Position numbers and translations under genes: made by a program
In this document: positions 26,192 through 34,596 of the stretch, in pieces
How positions within the stretch are numbered: position 1 is the first letter of the stretch
Layout: every line of letters begins with the position of its first letter
The notes under the pieces: model-generated
Seen by the model: only the letters and a program-made list of their open reading frames with translations
Databases searched by the model: none
What the model was told of the DNA's origin: nothing
Assembly: GCA_017651265.1 (NCBI GenBank)
Contig: JAGCDO010000010.1
Location: forward strand, 1-64,000
DNA: 64,000 nucleotides
Reading direction: 5' to 3'
From: Prevotella sp.
GTDB lineage: Bacteria; Bacteroidota; Bacteroidia; Bacteroidales; Bacteroidaceae

Positions 26192-26453
26192 GAACGGGAT
26201 ATGTGGGTTAGATGTGGGTTAGATGTGGGTTAGATGTTTGAGCAACATCTAACCCTCGAAAAAGCCTTTATACATCGATGTTTCAGGCGGATTGGGTTAG
26301 ATGTTACATGTTTTCATAGAATTCTACCTTAAGCGGTAAGATCACTGTGGTTGGCACAAGAAAGGTTGGCGACAGTTATTATGAATGAAGCCTTTTTCAT
26401 CAAGAAAAACGCAAAAAGTGATGGAAAGGTTTGCAGAATCGGAAAAAAGTTCG

Positions 26454-26461
26454 TAATTTTG
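26454..26461 (+). promoter_or_regulatory. -7 box TAATTTTG of rpmE2
   Basis: Gives a leader of about 67 bases, long for this window. The leader holds a small hairpin (GTTTGCG / CGCAAC, about 26475-26495) that could be an autoregulatory L31 site; this is a guess. Confidence 0.65.
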
Positions 26462-26532
26462 CAGCCCGATTCCGTTTGCGATGTGCGCAACGAATGAGAA
26501 GAAAGTATTAATAATCATATTTAAACAAAGAA

Positions 26533-26790
26533 ATGAAAAAAGGTATTCATCCCGAAAACTATCGCCCCGTCGTATTCAAAGATATGTCCAACGGCGATAT
26601 GTTCCTGTCACGTTCTACATGCAAGACTAATGATACAGTAGAATTTGAAGGCGAAACTTACCCTGTGGTAAAAGTAGAAATCTCTAGCACCTCTCACCCG
26701 TTCTATACCGGTAAGAGCAAGCTCGTTGACACAGCAGGTCGTGTTGACCGCTTCATGAGCCGCTATGCTAAGAGCACTTCTAAGAAGTAA
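26533..26790 (+). CDS. rpmE2: Ribosomal protein L31, type B (zinc-free form)
   Basis: 85 residues beginning [18 protein letters not shown], with [21 protein letters not shown], the L31 signature. The CxxC pair of the zinc-binding form is absent (only one Cys, in STCKTN), which marks the type B paralogue; in many bacteria this form replaces the zinc form under zinc limitation. It has its own promoter and terminator. Confidence 0.97.
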   Translation: MKKGIHPENYRPVVFKDMSNGDMFLSRSTCKTNDTVEFEGETYPVVKVEISSTSHPFYTGKSKLVDTAGRVDRFMSRYAKSTSKK

Positions 26791-26828
26791 TATATATACC
26801 TTATTATATATATAGAAGAGTTTAAGGC

Positions 26829-26880
26829 AAAGTGTGTCAGGGTGTAGTTGCATATGCACGCTGACACACTTTCTTTTTTC
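26829..26880 (+). terminator. Strong intrinsic terminator of rpmE2
   Basis: 12-bp perfect stem AAAGTGTGTCAG / CTGACACACTTT followed by CTTTTTTC. It ends 17 bases before the next ATG at 26897, which shows that the following nuclease gene starts there and not at the upstream in-frame ATG at 26834. Confidence 0.93.
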
Positions 26881-26896
26881 CCCTATCGCTACGCTT

Positions 26897-27820
26897 ATGA
26901 CAATCCTGAAACGTTTCCTATACCTGACCGCTATCCTGATCACCTTTACTGCCTGTGGGGGTAGTGATGATGAGGATGAACCGATTACTGAAACGAACAG
27001 CAATCGGAACAACACGGTAGTATGTAAGGATGCCGACCGGTTGGAGTTCCCGCATCTGAAAGGCGGTAATAACGTGGTTATTGTTCACAAGACCGACAAT
27101 AACACGGTGGTGAACTATGCTGTGGAATGGGATTGTGACAAGAAGTCGCAGCGATGGTCATGCTACGAGATGAGCAGTAGGTATATGGTGGCCAACACCT
27201 CACGCTACTATGGGAACCCGCAGTATCCGCTGGATCCTGATCTTCCCTTGAAAGACTACCTCGACCGTCCTTCGGAGGATTATATCGTAGGTGATTATTT
27301 CTGGAACAGCGGCTTCGACCACGGACATATCTGTCCTTCAGCCGACCGCCTCTATTCCAAGGAAGCGAACTACCAGACCTTCTACCTCACCAACATGCAG
27401 CCTCAATTCAACACGTTCAATGCCGGATTGTGGGCCATGATGGAGAAACAGGTGCGCACCTGGGCTGCGGGGAAAGGAGTCGAGGCACTGTATGTCTGCA
27501 AGGGAGGCACCATCGACAAGGAGGAGAACATACTCGGATATATCACCTCGTCGCACACCCTGGCCAAAACGGGTAAGCTACTTGTGCCGAAATACTTCTT
27601 TATGGCCATCCTCCTGAAGAACGCACAGGGCTACCGCGCCATCGCCTTCTGGTGTCAGAACGAGAATATCGACCGCACCTATGATAGTCTGGCCAACTAT
27701 ACCATCAGCATCGATGAACTGGAGAAGCGCACAGGTATCGACTTCTTCTGTAACCTGCCCGACCAGACGGAGCAGAAAGTGGAACAGAGTTACGCGGCCA
27801 GTGTGTGGGGATTAAGATAA
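26897..27820 (+). CDS. Surface lipoprotein nuclease, DNA/RNA non-specific (NUC1) family
   Basis: 307 residues. Lipobox ITFTAC followed by GGSDDEDEP, a strong candidate for the Bacteroidota surface-export signal. The ββα-metal nuclease core is FDHGHICPSADR (general-base His in the second HG-H; the usual DRGH reads DHGH here) and YLTNMQPQFNTFN, where the first Asn would bind the metal. Family members cut DNA and RNA without sequence preference. With the secreted nuclease at 18209-19258, the TonB receptor and OB-fold lipoproteins nearby, it fits use of external nucleic acids. No -7 box was found in the 17 bases between terminator and ATG. Confidence 0.88.
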   Translation: MTILKRFLYLTAILITFTACGGSDDEDEPITETNSNRNNTVVCKDADRLEFPHLKGGNNVVIVHKTDNNTVVNYAVEWDCDKKSQRWSCYEMSSRYMVANTSRYYGNPQYPLDPDLPLKDYLDRPSEDYIVGDYFWNSGFDHGHICPSADRLYSKEANYQTFYLTNMQPQFNTFNAGLWAMMEKQVRTWAAGKGVEALYVCKGGTIDKEENILGYITSSHTLAKTGKLLVPKYFFMAILLKNAQGYRAIAFWCQNENIDRTYDSLANYTISIDELEKRTGIDFFCNLPDQTEQKVEQSYAASVWGLR

Positions 27821-27855
27821 GAAGTGAGAGGTGAGAAGTGAGAGGTGAGATGAGA
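27821..27855. repeat. 7-bp word array ending at a start codon
   Basis: GAAGTGA, GAGGTGA, GAAGTGA, GAGGTGA, GATGAGA at 27821, 27828, 27835, 27842 and 27849. The last unit contains the ATG at 27850. Confidence 0.85.
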
Positions 27856-28770
27856 AATAAGATAATTATAGCTTTGGTGGCATTGTTGCTGCTGTTGTTT
27901 ACTGCATGTAAGGAACAGCAACACTCCCGTGGCATGTATTATTGGAGCACCACTTTCCAATTAGACTCCACCAAGAAATCTTTTTTGAAGGAACACCAAA
28001 TAAATCGAATCTATTTGCGTTATTTCGATGTGGTGGTAGATGATAACGGTGAGCCGATGCCGAACGCTACGGTCAGGTTCAAGGATAGCATCCCTCAACA
28101 GCTGGAGATCATCCCCACGGTGTTCATCGTGAACGACTGCATGAAGAAGGATGTCAGCGACCTGCCGGAGAAGATGCTGCGCCGTATTCTGCAGATGAAC
28201 GAAACACACCATGTAGGGAAAGTGAAGGAGATACAGATTGATTGCGACTGGACCGGCAGTACCCGTAAGACCTTCTTCTCGTTCATGGAGAAGTTAAGGA
28301 CACTTGCCAAGGAACAAGGCATCCGACTCTCGTCAACCATCCGACTGCATCAGCTGTCACAAACGCCACCGCCTGCCGACAGGGGCATACTGATGATGTA
28401 TAACACAGGCGACTTCACCCAGCTCAGTTGTGAACGTCCGATTCTCGACATGCGCGATGTGAAGCCTTATCTCCCAGCCCTGCGGCGTTATAAGCTGCCG
28501 CTATCGACAGCCTACCCGCTATACCGTTGGAAGATTGTCTTCCGCAACGGTCGTTATATAGGCATCCTACACACCGACGATGAGCTGCCTGTCTTACCCG
28601 GCGACAGCATCGCCATCCGACAGCCGGAACTGAGTGAGATACTCGAAGCCAAGGCGGCGGTGTCGAAACAGCAAGCAAGGGCCAACGATGAGGTGATCCT
28701 GTTCGACCTTAACAATAGTAACATAACAAGATTTAAACATAAAGACTATGAAGAGATTCTTAACCATTAG
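27850..28770 (+). CDS. Lipoprotein of unknown function
   Basis: 306 residues. Lipobox LLFTAC. The text after it (GMYYWSTTFQLDSTKKSFLKEH, then YLRYFDVVVDD and IQIDCDWTGSTRKTFFSFMEKL) has the alternating strand/helix pattern of a TIM-barrel, with the acidic QIDCDW strand at a place where glycosidase-like barrels keep catalytic acids. I do not recognise a named family with confidence. The gene overlaps the next one by 23 bases and the pair is very likely one unit. The ATG at 27850 is favoured over 27838 because of the short charged N-terminus before the signal helix. Confidence 0.75.
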   Translation: MRNKIIIALVALLLLLFTACKEQQHSRGMYYWSTTFQLDSTKKSFLKEHQINRIYLRYFDVVVDDNGEPMPNATVRFKDSIPQQLEIIPTVFIVNDCMKKDVSDLPEKMLRRILQMNETHHVGKVKEIQIDCDWTGSTRKTFFSFMEKLRTLAKEQGIRLSSTIRLHQLSQTPPPADRGILMMYNTGDFTQLSCERPILDMRDVKPYLPALRRYKLPLSTAYPLYRWKIVFRNGRYIGILHTDDELPVLPGDSIAIRQPELSEILEAKAAVSKQQARANDEVILFDLNNSNITRFKHKDYEEILNH

Positions 28771-30850
28771 TTTGCTGATGCTCCTTGTGAGCACCCAGGC
28801 ATGGTGTTGTGGTGGCTTCACGCCTACACACAACTATTATATGTTCAGCATGTTCCCGAAGAAGCAGTCGCTGTGGAACGATCCGCGGCTGGATCAGTTC
28901 TGGGATACCTACACCAACGGGAAGGTCAAGGCTTACTACAGCTGGCATCATGACGACATCATTACCGTGGCCAAGGAGAAGAATGACAAGGAGATGCTTA
29001 CCTACCTCAACCTGCTCCAAGAGTACATGGACAATCAGGACGAGATCAGCAAGGGATGGGACTACCCCACGGAGGAGGAGCTTAACAAGCAGAACGATGT
29101 CATGAAGAGAATCCTTCAGGAGGCGAAGGCCTATACAGGAACGAAGCTCCAACCACAGTTCTGCCTGTTGGTGATGCGTGCCAACATGCAGCTGGAGAAA
29201 CATGCCGACAACAAAGCATATTGGGAGAACACTGCCTCCAAACTCAGCGACAGCGCCTACCGCGAGCTTATGAAGAATATCTATGCAGGTGCCATCCTCC
29301 GTTTAGGACAGCGCGACGCTGCCTGGAATATCTATGCTGAGCAAGGCGACTATGTCAGTCTGCGCTGGAGCGCCTTCAAGTACCGTAACCTGGCTGGCAT
29401 CAAAACACTCTTCGCTGATCATCCTGACTCGCCGGTCATCAACTACCTGGTGCAGGACTTCGTGAACAGTGCACAGGAAACCCTCGACCAGCAGCATTCC
29501 GCTGAAGGAAACGAGTTTGCCGACAAGTCGTGGATTGAGGACGAGATCAACATGGTGGGTGCCAATCCGATCTATGTGGAGGAGGTACGACAGTTCATTA
29601 CCTTCGCCAACGATGTGGTGAAGAGCAAGAAATCACAGTACCCCTGTATGTGGAAGGGTGCCACCGGACTCCTTCATTACCTGCTCGGAGAATACGATGA
29701 AGCCATTGCCGATCTGGATCAGGCACAGAAGCTCAACGGTACCCAGCGCATGAAAGATAATGTGCGCTGCATCCGTCTTCTCGCCTCAACAGGCAGTCCG
29801 AAACTCGACAAGAAATACAGTAGCTATGTAGTCAACGAACTGCAGTGGCTGGAGGGGAACCTCTCGAAAGACAGCTACTATGCCTATGCATGGGATCGTA
29901 TCGTTCACTTAGGACTCTCTCCCTGCTATGAGAAAGCGGGCAACAAGAACCTGTCAACAGCCCTGCTGGGCCTCAACACACCGAGCGAGTACGACAACGA
30001 CCCCTCCTCATGGAACAACAACTACAGCAGCGAGTACTATTACAACGCCTTGGATAAGTCAACTGCCGAGCAAACCCTTTCCTACTTCCAATACCTGAGC
30101 AGTAGTCAGAAGGATGTGCTGGAGCAGTATGTTATTGGTAAGGTGAACCACGACAATGACTATTTCAACGACCTCATCGGAACGAAATACCTTGCTGAGG
30201 GTAACTTCACCGAGGCTGCAAAGTATCTGGAGAAGGTACCGCTGAAGTTCATCGAGAACCAGAACATCAGTTGGTATATGGCGAACCGCGACTACACCAA
30301 GGATCCTTGGCTCAACGACCGCGAGAACGAAGGTTTTTCGAGCGGTGAGGACGGACCGGGTAAGGGTAAGATTACGGTGAATAAGAAGCTGGCTTTCTGT
30401 AAGGAGATGCAGCAGCTGCAGGCCAAGCACCTGCTGGCTGGTGATATTGCCCAGAAGAAACAGCTGGCCTATGATATTGCCGTTCGCTTCTTCCAAGCCT
30501 CGTTCAAAGGCGATTGCTGGTTCCTCACCCATTACGGATGGAGTTGTGCCGATGAGCAGAATTCCCTTGAGAAGGATTTCCTGCAGGCAGCCGTTACCTA
30601 TCTGAATGAAGCCAAGACCGCGAATAACTTCGACCTGAAGCAGAAGAGTCTGTATGCCCTCGCCTACATCCCCTTGGACGAATGGCAGGAATACAGTTGG
30701 GAAAAAGGTGAGTTTGTAACGAAGAAAGACTCACGCCAGTATCAGGCACTGAAAGAACTGAGCGATTTCCGTCGTGACAACCTGTCAAAGGTAAGCAGCT
30801 ACATCAGCAAGTGTGATGTGCTGGTCCAGTTTATGAAAAATGGGAACTGA
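28748..30850 (+). CDS. Large secreted helical (TPR-like) protein
   Basis: 700 residues. Signal peptide (LLVSTQAWC). Almost wholly alpha-helical, with TPR-like helix pairs (YLLGEYDEAIADLDQAQKL near 330; LAEGNFTEAAKYLEKV near 485). The mature N-terminus starts CGGFTPTHNYYMFSMF, so it may be acylated on the Cys although the lipobox is weak. Cys/Trp-containing segment CWFLTHYGWSC near 600. It overlaps the preceding lipoprotein gene by 23 bases. No family known to me. Its last codons and stop form half of a terminator stem. Confidence 0.75.
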   Translation: MKRFLTISLLMLLVSTQAWCCGGFTPTHNYYMFSMFPKKQSLWNDPRLDQFWDTYTNGKVKAYYSWHHDDIITVAKEKNDKEMLTYLNLLQEYMDNQDEISKGWDYPTEEELNKQNDVMKRILQEAKAYTGTKLQPQFCLLVMRANMQLEKHADNKAYWENTASKLSDSAYRELMKNIYAGAILRLGQRDAAWNIYAEQGDYVSLRWSAFKYRNLAGIKTLFADHPDSPVINYLVQDFVNSAQETLDQQHSAEGNEFADKSWIEDEINMVGANPIYVEEVRQFITFANDVVKSKKSQYPCMWKGATGLLHYLLGEYDEAIADLDQAQKLNGTQRMKDNVRCIRLLASTGSPKLDKKYSSYVVNELQWLEGNLSKDSYYAYAWDRIVHLGLSPCYEKAGNKNLSTALLGLNTPSEYDNDPSSWNNNYSSEYYYNALDKSTAEQTLSYFQYLSSSQKDVLEQYVIGKVNHDNDYFNDLIGTKYLAEGNFTEAAKYLEKVPLKFIENQNISWYMANRDYTKDPWLNDRENEGFSSGEDGPGKGKITVNKKLAFCKEMQQLQAKHLLAGDIAQKKQLAYDIAVRFFQASFKGDCWFLTHYGWSCADEQNSLEKDFLQAAVTYLNEAKTANNFDLKQKSLYALAYIPLDEWQEYSWEKGEFVTKKDSRQYQALKELSDFRRDNLSKVSSYISKCDVLVQFMKNGN

Positions 30851-30866
30851 TTAGACTCAGTTCCCA
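30841..30866. terminator. Bidirectional terminator over a stop codon
   Basis: 10-bp stem TGGGAACTGA / TCAGTTCCCA with a 6-base loop; the left arm contains the TGA stop of the helical protein gene. On the minus strand it is followed by TTTTTCATAAA, so it also ends trxB transcription. Confidence 0.85.
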
Positions 30867-30870
30867 TCTC

Positions 30871-31803
30871 TTATCTTTGCAAATATCTTTCTGCTTCCAG
30901 CGCCGCCTTGCAACCGGTGCCAGCAGCCACAATCGCCTGTCGATAGACAGGATCGCATACATCCCCGGCAGCAAACACGCCGGGGATTTTTGTTGCCTGC
31001 GTGTTCCCGATGGTCTTGATATACCCAATCTCATCGGTGTCGAGCCATTCCTTGAAGACATCACTGTTGGGTTTATGACCGATGGCGAGGAAGAAACCGT
31101 CAACAGGAATATCATAATGACTCTCGTCGGCTTCGCCCTTGCGCTTCACCAGATGAACACCCTCTACCCCGTTCTCACCATAGAGACCGATGGCATTATG
31201 CTCGAAGAGAATCTCGATATTCTCCGCATTCATCACCCGTTCCTGCATCACCTTCGAGGCACGGAGGAAAGGCTTACGTACAATCAGATACACCTTCTTA
31301 CACAAGCCCGACAGGTAGAGTGCATCCTCGCAGGCCGTATCACCACCGCCCACCACGGCTGTCACCTTCTTACGATAGAAGAAACCGTCGCAAGTGGCAC
31401 AGGCAGAGACACCTTGACCACGGTATTTCTCCTCATCTGCCAAGCCCAAGTACTTCGCCGAGGCACCTGTAGCGATAATCACCGTATCGGCCTCGATCTG
31501 CGTTCCATCATCAATGGTGATTACATAGGGAGGCTTACTGAAATCGACTTGTGTCACGATTCCGTCGCGCAGGTCGGCCCCGAAGCGTTCTGCCTGCTCA
31601 CGCATATCCATCATCATCTGGTTTCCGTCAACCCCCTGCGGATAGCCGGGGAAGTTCTCCACCTCGGTGGTCTGCGTAAGCTGACCGCCCATCTGCAGTC
31701 CGCAATAAAGCACAGGCTGCAGGTTGGCACGACTGGCATAGATGGCAGCGGTATATCCAGCCGGTCCGCTACCGATAATCAAGCACTTTGTCTTTTCCAT
31801 CAA
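30871..31803 (-). CDS. trxB: Thioredoxin reductase
   Basis: 310 residues. FAD site GSGPAGYTAAIYASRANL, redox pair Cys135/Cys138 in SACATCDGF, NADPH site VVGGGDTACEDALYLS and the C-terminal GVFAAGDVCDPVYRQ. All standard for the low-molecular-weight enzyme that reduces thioredoxin with NADPH. Four bases after the glutathione peroxidase gene on the same strand; the two form an oxidative-stress unit. Confidence 0.97.
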   Translation of the reverse strand: MMEKTKCLIIGSGPAGYTAAIYASRANLQPVLYCGLQMGGQLTQTTEVENFPGYPQGVDGNQMMMDMREQAERFGADLRDGIVTQVDFSKPPYVITIDDGTQIEADTVIIATGASAKYLGLADEEKYRGQGVSACATCDGFFYRKKVTAVVGGGDTACEDALYLSGLCKKVYLIVRKPFLRASKVMQERVMNAENIEILFEHNAIGLYGENGVEGVHLVKRKGEADESHYDIPVDGFFLAIGHKPNSDVFKEWLDTDEIGYIKTIGNTQATKIPGVFAAGDVCDPVYRQAIVAAGTGCKAALEAERYLQR

Positions 31804-31806
31804 TGA

Positions 31807-32355
31807 TTATAGTAATTCCCTGATTTGTTGTTCAATCTTCTCCGTTTTCTCTGTCGGCTCAAAGCGGGCCACCACCTGTCCTTTCTTGTTGATCAGGAAT
31901 TTGGTGAAGTTCCACTTGATGTCTGACTTGGTCTTGTAATCGGGATCAGCCTTGGTAAGCATATCGTCGAGGATATGTGCAATCGGGTGTTCCATATCCC
32001 AGCCTGCAAATCCTTTCTGCTTCTTCAGGAACTTGTACAGCGGATCAGCATCTTCGCCATTTACCTTGATCTTCTTGAAGCGGGGGAACTCTGTACCGAA
32101 GTTCAGCTTACAGAACTCATGAATGCTCTCGTCGGTTCCAGGAGCCTGCTGTCCGAACTGGTTACAAGGGAAGTCGAGAATCTCGAATCCCTGACTGTGG
32201 TATTGCTCGTAGAGCTTCTCCAGTTCCTCATACTGTGGGGTGAATCCGCATTTTGTGGCTGTGTTGACGATGAGCAGCACTTCATTGGCATACTCCTTCA
32301 GTGATACATCCTTACCTTTTCTGTCCTTGACAGAGAAATCATAAACTGTCTTCAT
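31807..32355 (-). CDS. Glutathione peroxidase family (thiol peroxidase)
   Basis: 182 residues. Catalytic Cys36 in NTATKCGFTPQY (Cys, not selenocysteine), Gln in FPCNQFGQQAPG and Trp in WNFTKFLIN. No signal peptide. Bacterial Cys members usually take electrons from thioredoxin, which fits the trxB gene right behind it. A -7 box (TATCTTTG, minus) is at 32390-32397. Confidence 0.95.
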   Translation of the reverse strand: MKTVYDFSVKDRKGKDVSLKEYANEVLLIVNTATKCGFTPQYEELEKLYEQYHSQGFEILDFPCNQFGQQAPGTDESIHEFCKLNFGTEFPRFKKIKVNGEDADPLYKFLKKQKGFAGWDMEHPIAHILDDMLTKADPDYKTKSDIKWNFTKFLINKKGQVVARFEPTEKTEKIEQQIRELL

Positions 32356-32389
32356 TTTAATGGGTTCGTTGATTTTATACTATTCCTTG

Positions 32390-32469
32390 CAAAGATACGG
32401 ATAAGTAAGCACAAAACAAAATAAAAATCAGTTTTTCTTTTATTTTATCGAACAAAAATATTACCTTTG
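32390..32469. promoter_or_regulatory. Divergent promoters with promoter element copy G
   Basis: Minus box TATCTTTG at 32390-32397 (peroxidase) with GCTTACTTAT core and inverted repeat AAAATAAAA / TTTTATTTT (32418-32426, 32438-32446). Plus box TACCTTTG at 32462-32469 serves the small lipoprotein gene, ATG at 32494. Confidence 0.7.
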
Positions 32470-32493
32470 CAACAAATAAATACCTATTGAATC

Positions 32494-32973
32494 ATGAAAC
32501 GCATTACATCCATGCTGACGATGGTCATGATAGCCATGCTGTCGTTTACCTTTGTTTCCTGTGAAATGGACGATGATGATATCGCCTACAACCTCGAAGG
32601 CATTTGGGAAGGCGAGATCAGAGGCGAATATTTCGACCGTTATGGACATGGTACCACCTACAATGGTGCCCGCATCGAGTTCTACCAGAACCCGTATGAG
32701 TATGCCAGTGGAAGTGGAAGGGAGATTGACTTCGATGCTTACGGCTATTACACCGATGTGGTGAACTTCCGTTATACGGTAGAGAACGGCACTATCTACC
32801 TCAGCTATAGTGACGGCACCGATGTCGCCATTACCCATTTCACCCTTTGGTCGGATGAATTCCGTGGGGAGTTCCGCGACTACGATACCGGCCGTTACTT
32901 GGCCACCTTCCGTTTCTATCGTGTCAACAGCTGGCGGAACGACTGGCGCTACGATCATTACTACCGCTGGTAA
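32494..32973 (+). CDS. Small lipoprotein, lipocalin-like
   Basis: 159 residues. Lipobox FTFVSC followed by EMDDDD, a surface-export-like signal. The body is rich in Tyr/Asp/Arg beta strands (LEGIWEGEIRGEY start, FRFYRVNSWRNDWRYDHYYRW end), as in small lipocalin-like lipoproteins. The last 50 bases overlap the 3' end of the convergent symporter gene. Confidence 0.75.
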   Translation: MKRITSMLTMVMIAMLSFTFVSCEMDDDDIAYNLEGIWEGEIRGEYFDRYGHGTTYNGARIEFYQNPYEYASGSGREIDFDAYGYYTDVVNFRYTVENGTIYLSYSDGTDVAITHFTLWSDEFRGEFRDYDTGRYLATFRFYRVNSWRNDWRYDHYYRW

Positions 32974-34384
32974 GCCACAACCCGCAGAACGTCAGCAGAC
33001 CGTTGAGCATCAGTAGCTCATAACCGAACTGATAACCCGTTGTCTTCGCCACAATGACATTGAGTGCATAGCATATCAGCGGCGAAGCCACTGCTATATA
33101 GGGTACGACCTTGTCGTGCCCTATTTTTCTTTTGGTGAGCAGTCCGAAGGCGAACAAGCCCAGCAGCGGACCGTAGGTATAAGAGCACAGGATATAGATG
33201 AAGTCGATGACACTCGTGCTATTCACCACATCCACCATCAGGATAATGAGCATGAATACTACGGCCATGCCTACATGCACCCGTTTCCTCAACTGTTCAT
33301 CCCCTGCCCTTTCCTTGATATCCACACAATAGGTAGTGGTCATGGCCGTCAGTGCACTGTCGGCACTGGAGAACGAAGAGGCCACGATACCGATGGTGAA
33401 CAGTATCACCACCACCTCACCCAGTCGGCCTGTGGCAGCAAACATCGGCAGTAAATCATCACTGTTCTCCGGTAATGCCATTCCTTCTTTCTGCGCCAGC
33501 AATACCAGGAGGACACCCAAGGCCATGAACAGCAGGTTGGCCGGTACAAAGGCGAAACCATAGGAGCACATATCCTTCTGTGCTTCGCGCAATGACTTAC
33601 ACGTCAGGTTCTTCTGCATCATATCCTGATCAAGACCCGTCATCACGATAACAATGAACACACCGCTCAGGAACTGCTTCCAGAAGTTCTGTCGCGAGAG
33701 CCAGTCATCCATCACGAACATCCTGCTATGGGTATCTCCCGAAATGGCTTGCACCGCCTCCCCCACATTCATCTCCAGGTTTCCCATCACCTGCCAGATA
33801 ATCAGCAGCAGGGCCGTGAACATACAAGTGGTTTGGAACGTATCGGTCCACACCAGTGTCTTGATACCCCCTCGCCGGGTATAGAGCCATATCAGGACCG
33901 TCATCACCAAAACGGTAACGACAAAAGAAGTAAAGCCGGGCCACAGTGGGGTTACCACAAAGCGGTGCAGCAGGATGCACACCACATAGAAACGCACGGC
34001 AGCTCCCGTCATCTTCGACAACAGGAAGAAGCTCGCTCCCGTTTTGTGCGCCTTGTTCCCCAGTCTTCTTTGCAGATAGGAATAGATGGTTGTCATGTTC
34101 CAGCAGTAATACACGGGCAACAGGATAAACGCCACCGCTGCATAACCTAAGATGAATCCTAAGCAAGTCTGGATATAGGTCATATCCATCTTCAGCACCA
34201 TTCCCGGCACACTGATAAAGGTAACGCCCGAGATGCTGGCGCCCACCATACCGAAGGCCACCATATACCATGGCGACTGTCGGTTACCGCGGTAGAAGGT
34301 ATCGTTATCCGACCGCCGTGCCGTCCATCGGCTCAGCAGCATCAGTACGGCAAAGTACACAAGTACTGTAACTACAATCATCAT
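32924..34384 (-). CDS. Sodium:solute symporter (SSS family)
   Basis: 486 residues with about 13 membrane segments. The N-terminal helix, RGNRQSPWYMVAFGMVGASISGVTFISVPG motif region and GIVASSFSSADSALTAMTTTYCVD (Na-binding Ser cluster near 345) are typical of solute/sodium symporters. The substrate cannot be told; relatives carry sialic acid, proline or sugars. The last residues (GSNDRSASRSASC) come from DNA shared with the convergent lipoprotein gene, so the tail may be a recent extension. Confidence 0.9.
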   Translation of the reverse strand: MMIVVTVLVYFAVLMLLSRWTARRSDNDTFYRGNRQSPWYMVAFGMVGASISGVTFISVPGMVLKMDMTYIQTCLGFILGYAAVAFILLPVYYCWNMTTIYSYLQRRLGNKAHKTGASFFLLSKMTGAAVRFYVVCILLHRFVVTPLWPGFTSFVVTVLVMTVLIWLYTRRGGIKTLVWTDTFQTTCMFTALLLIIWQVMGNLEMNVGEAVQAISGDTHSRMFVMDDWLSRQNFWKQFLSGVFIVIVMTGLDQDMMQKNLTCKSLREAQKDMCSYGFAFVPANLLFMALGVLLVLLAQKEGMALPENSDDLLPMFAATGRLGEVVVILFTIGIVASSFSSADSALTAMTTTYCVDIKERAGDEQLRKRVHVGMAVVFMLIILMVDVVNSTSVIDFIYILCSYTYGPLLGLFAFGLLTKRKIGHDKVVPYIAVASPLICYALNVIVAKTTGYQFGYELLMLNGLLTFCGLWLTSGSNDRSASRSASC

Positions 34385-34393
34385 ACAGGGTGC

Positions 34394-34473
34394 GAAGGTA
34401 CGAAGATACTTTCATTCGAGCAAAGAAAAAACACGTTTTTTCTTTGTATTGTGCTCGTTTATCTGTATCTTTG
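34394..34473 (+). promoter_or_regulatory. Promoter repeat element, copy F
   Basis: Plus -7 box TATCTTTG at 34466-34473, GCTCGTTTAT core, perfect inverted repeat AAAGAAAAAAC / GTTTTTTCTTT (34422-34432, 34435-34445). The left edge also holds a minus TACCTTCG box (34393-34400) 8 bases before the symporter ATG, so the symporter mRNA would be almost leaderless. Confidence 0.65.
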
Positions 34474-34596
34474 CAGTGTCGAATAATGGGTATCTATGAC
34501 ATATCTGTGGTTATAACAAACTTTAACAATTACGGATGCAAGTTTTCCTAGTCTTCGCGTTTATAAAGATAAAGAGTCTAACAATAATAGGAGGTT

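Larger units (their letters stand above)
25741..26311. mobile_element. Candidate MITE-like element with ~105-bp inverted ends
   Basis: The left end (25741-25846) and right end (26195-26311) are inverted copies: both carry CGGGATAT inside, then two (left) or three (right) 11-bp units GGGTTAGATGT, then a hairpin of 12-bp arms with loop TGAG or similar, then ATTGGGTTAGATGTTA near the tip. The middle of each arm (about 30 bases) has diverged. No transposase and no clear target-site duplication are seen, so mobility is only a hypothesis. Confidence 0.55.
25716..26532. other. Repeat-rich noncoding region upstream of rpmE2
   Basis: 817 bases with no credible gene. It contains an element of about 570 bases bounded by inverted repeats (25741-26311), palindrome arrays inside it, a minus-strand -7 box (TACCTTTG at 25882-25889) and, at the right end, the rpmE2 promoter. 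Confidence 0.85.

Noticed and set aside
26205-26240. GGGTTA-rich repeats resembling telomere sequence
   Set aside because: The unit is 11 bp (GGGTTAGATGT), present a few times inside an inverted-end element, and not at a chromosome end.
26834-26896. Longer start for the NUC1 nuclease
   Set aside because: It would lie within the strong rpmE2 terminator hairpin and would bury the lipoprotein signal peptide.
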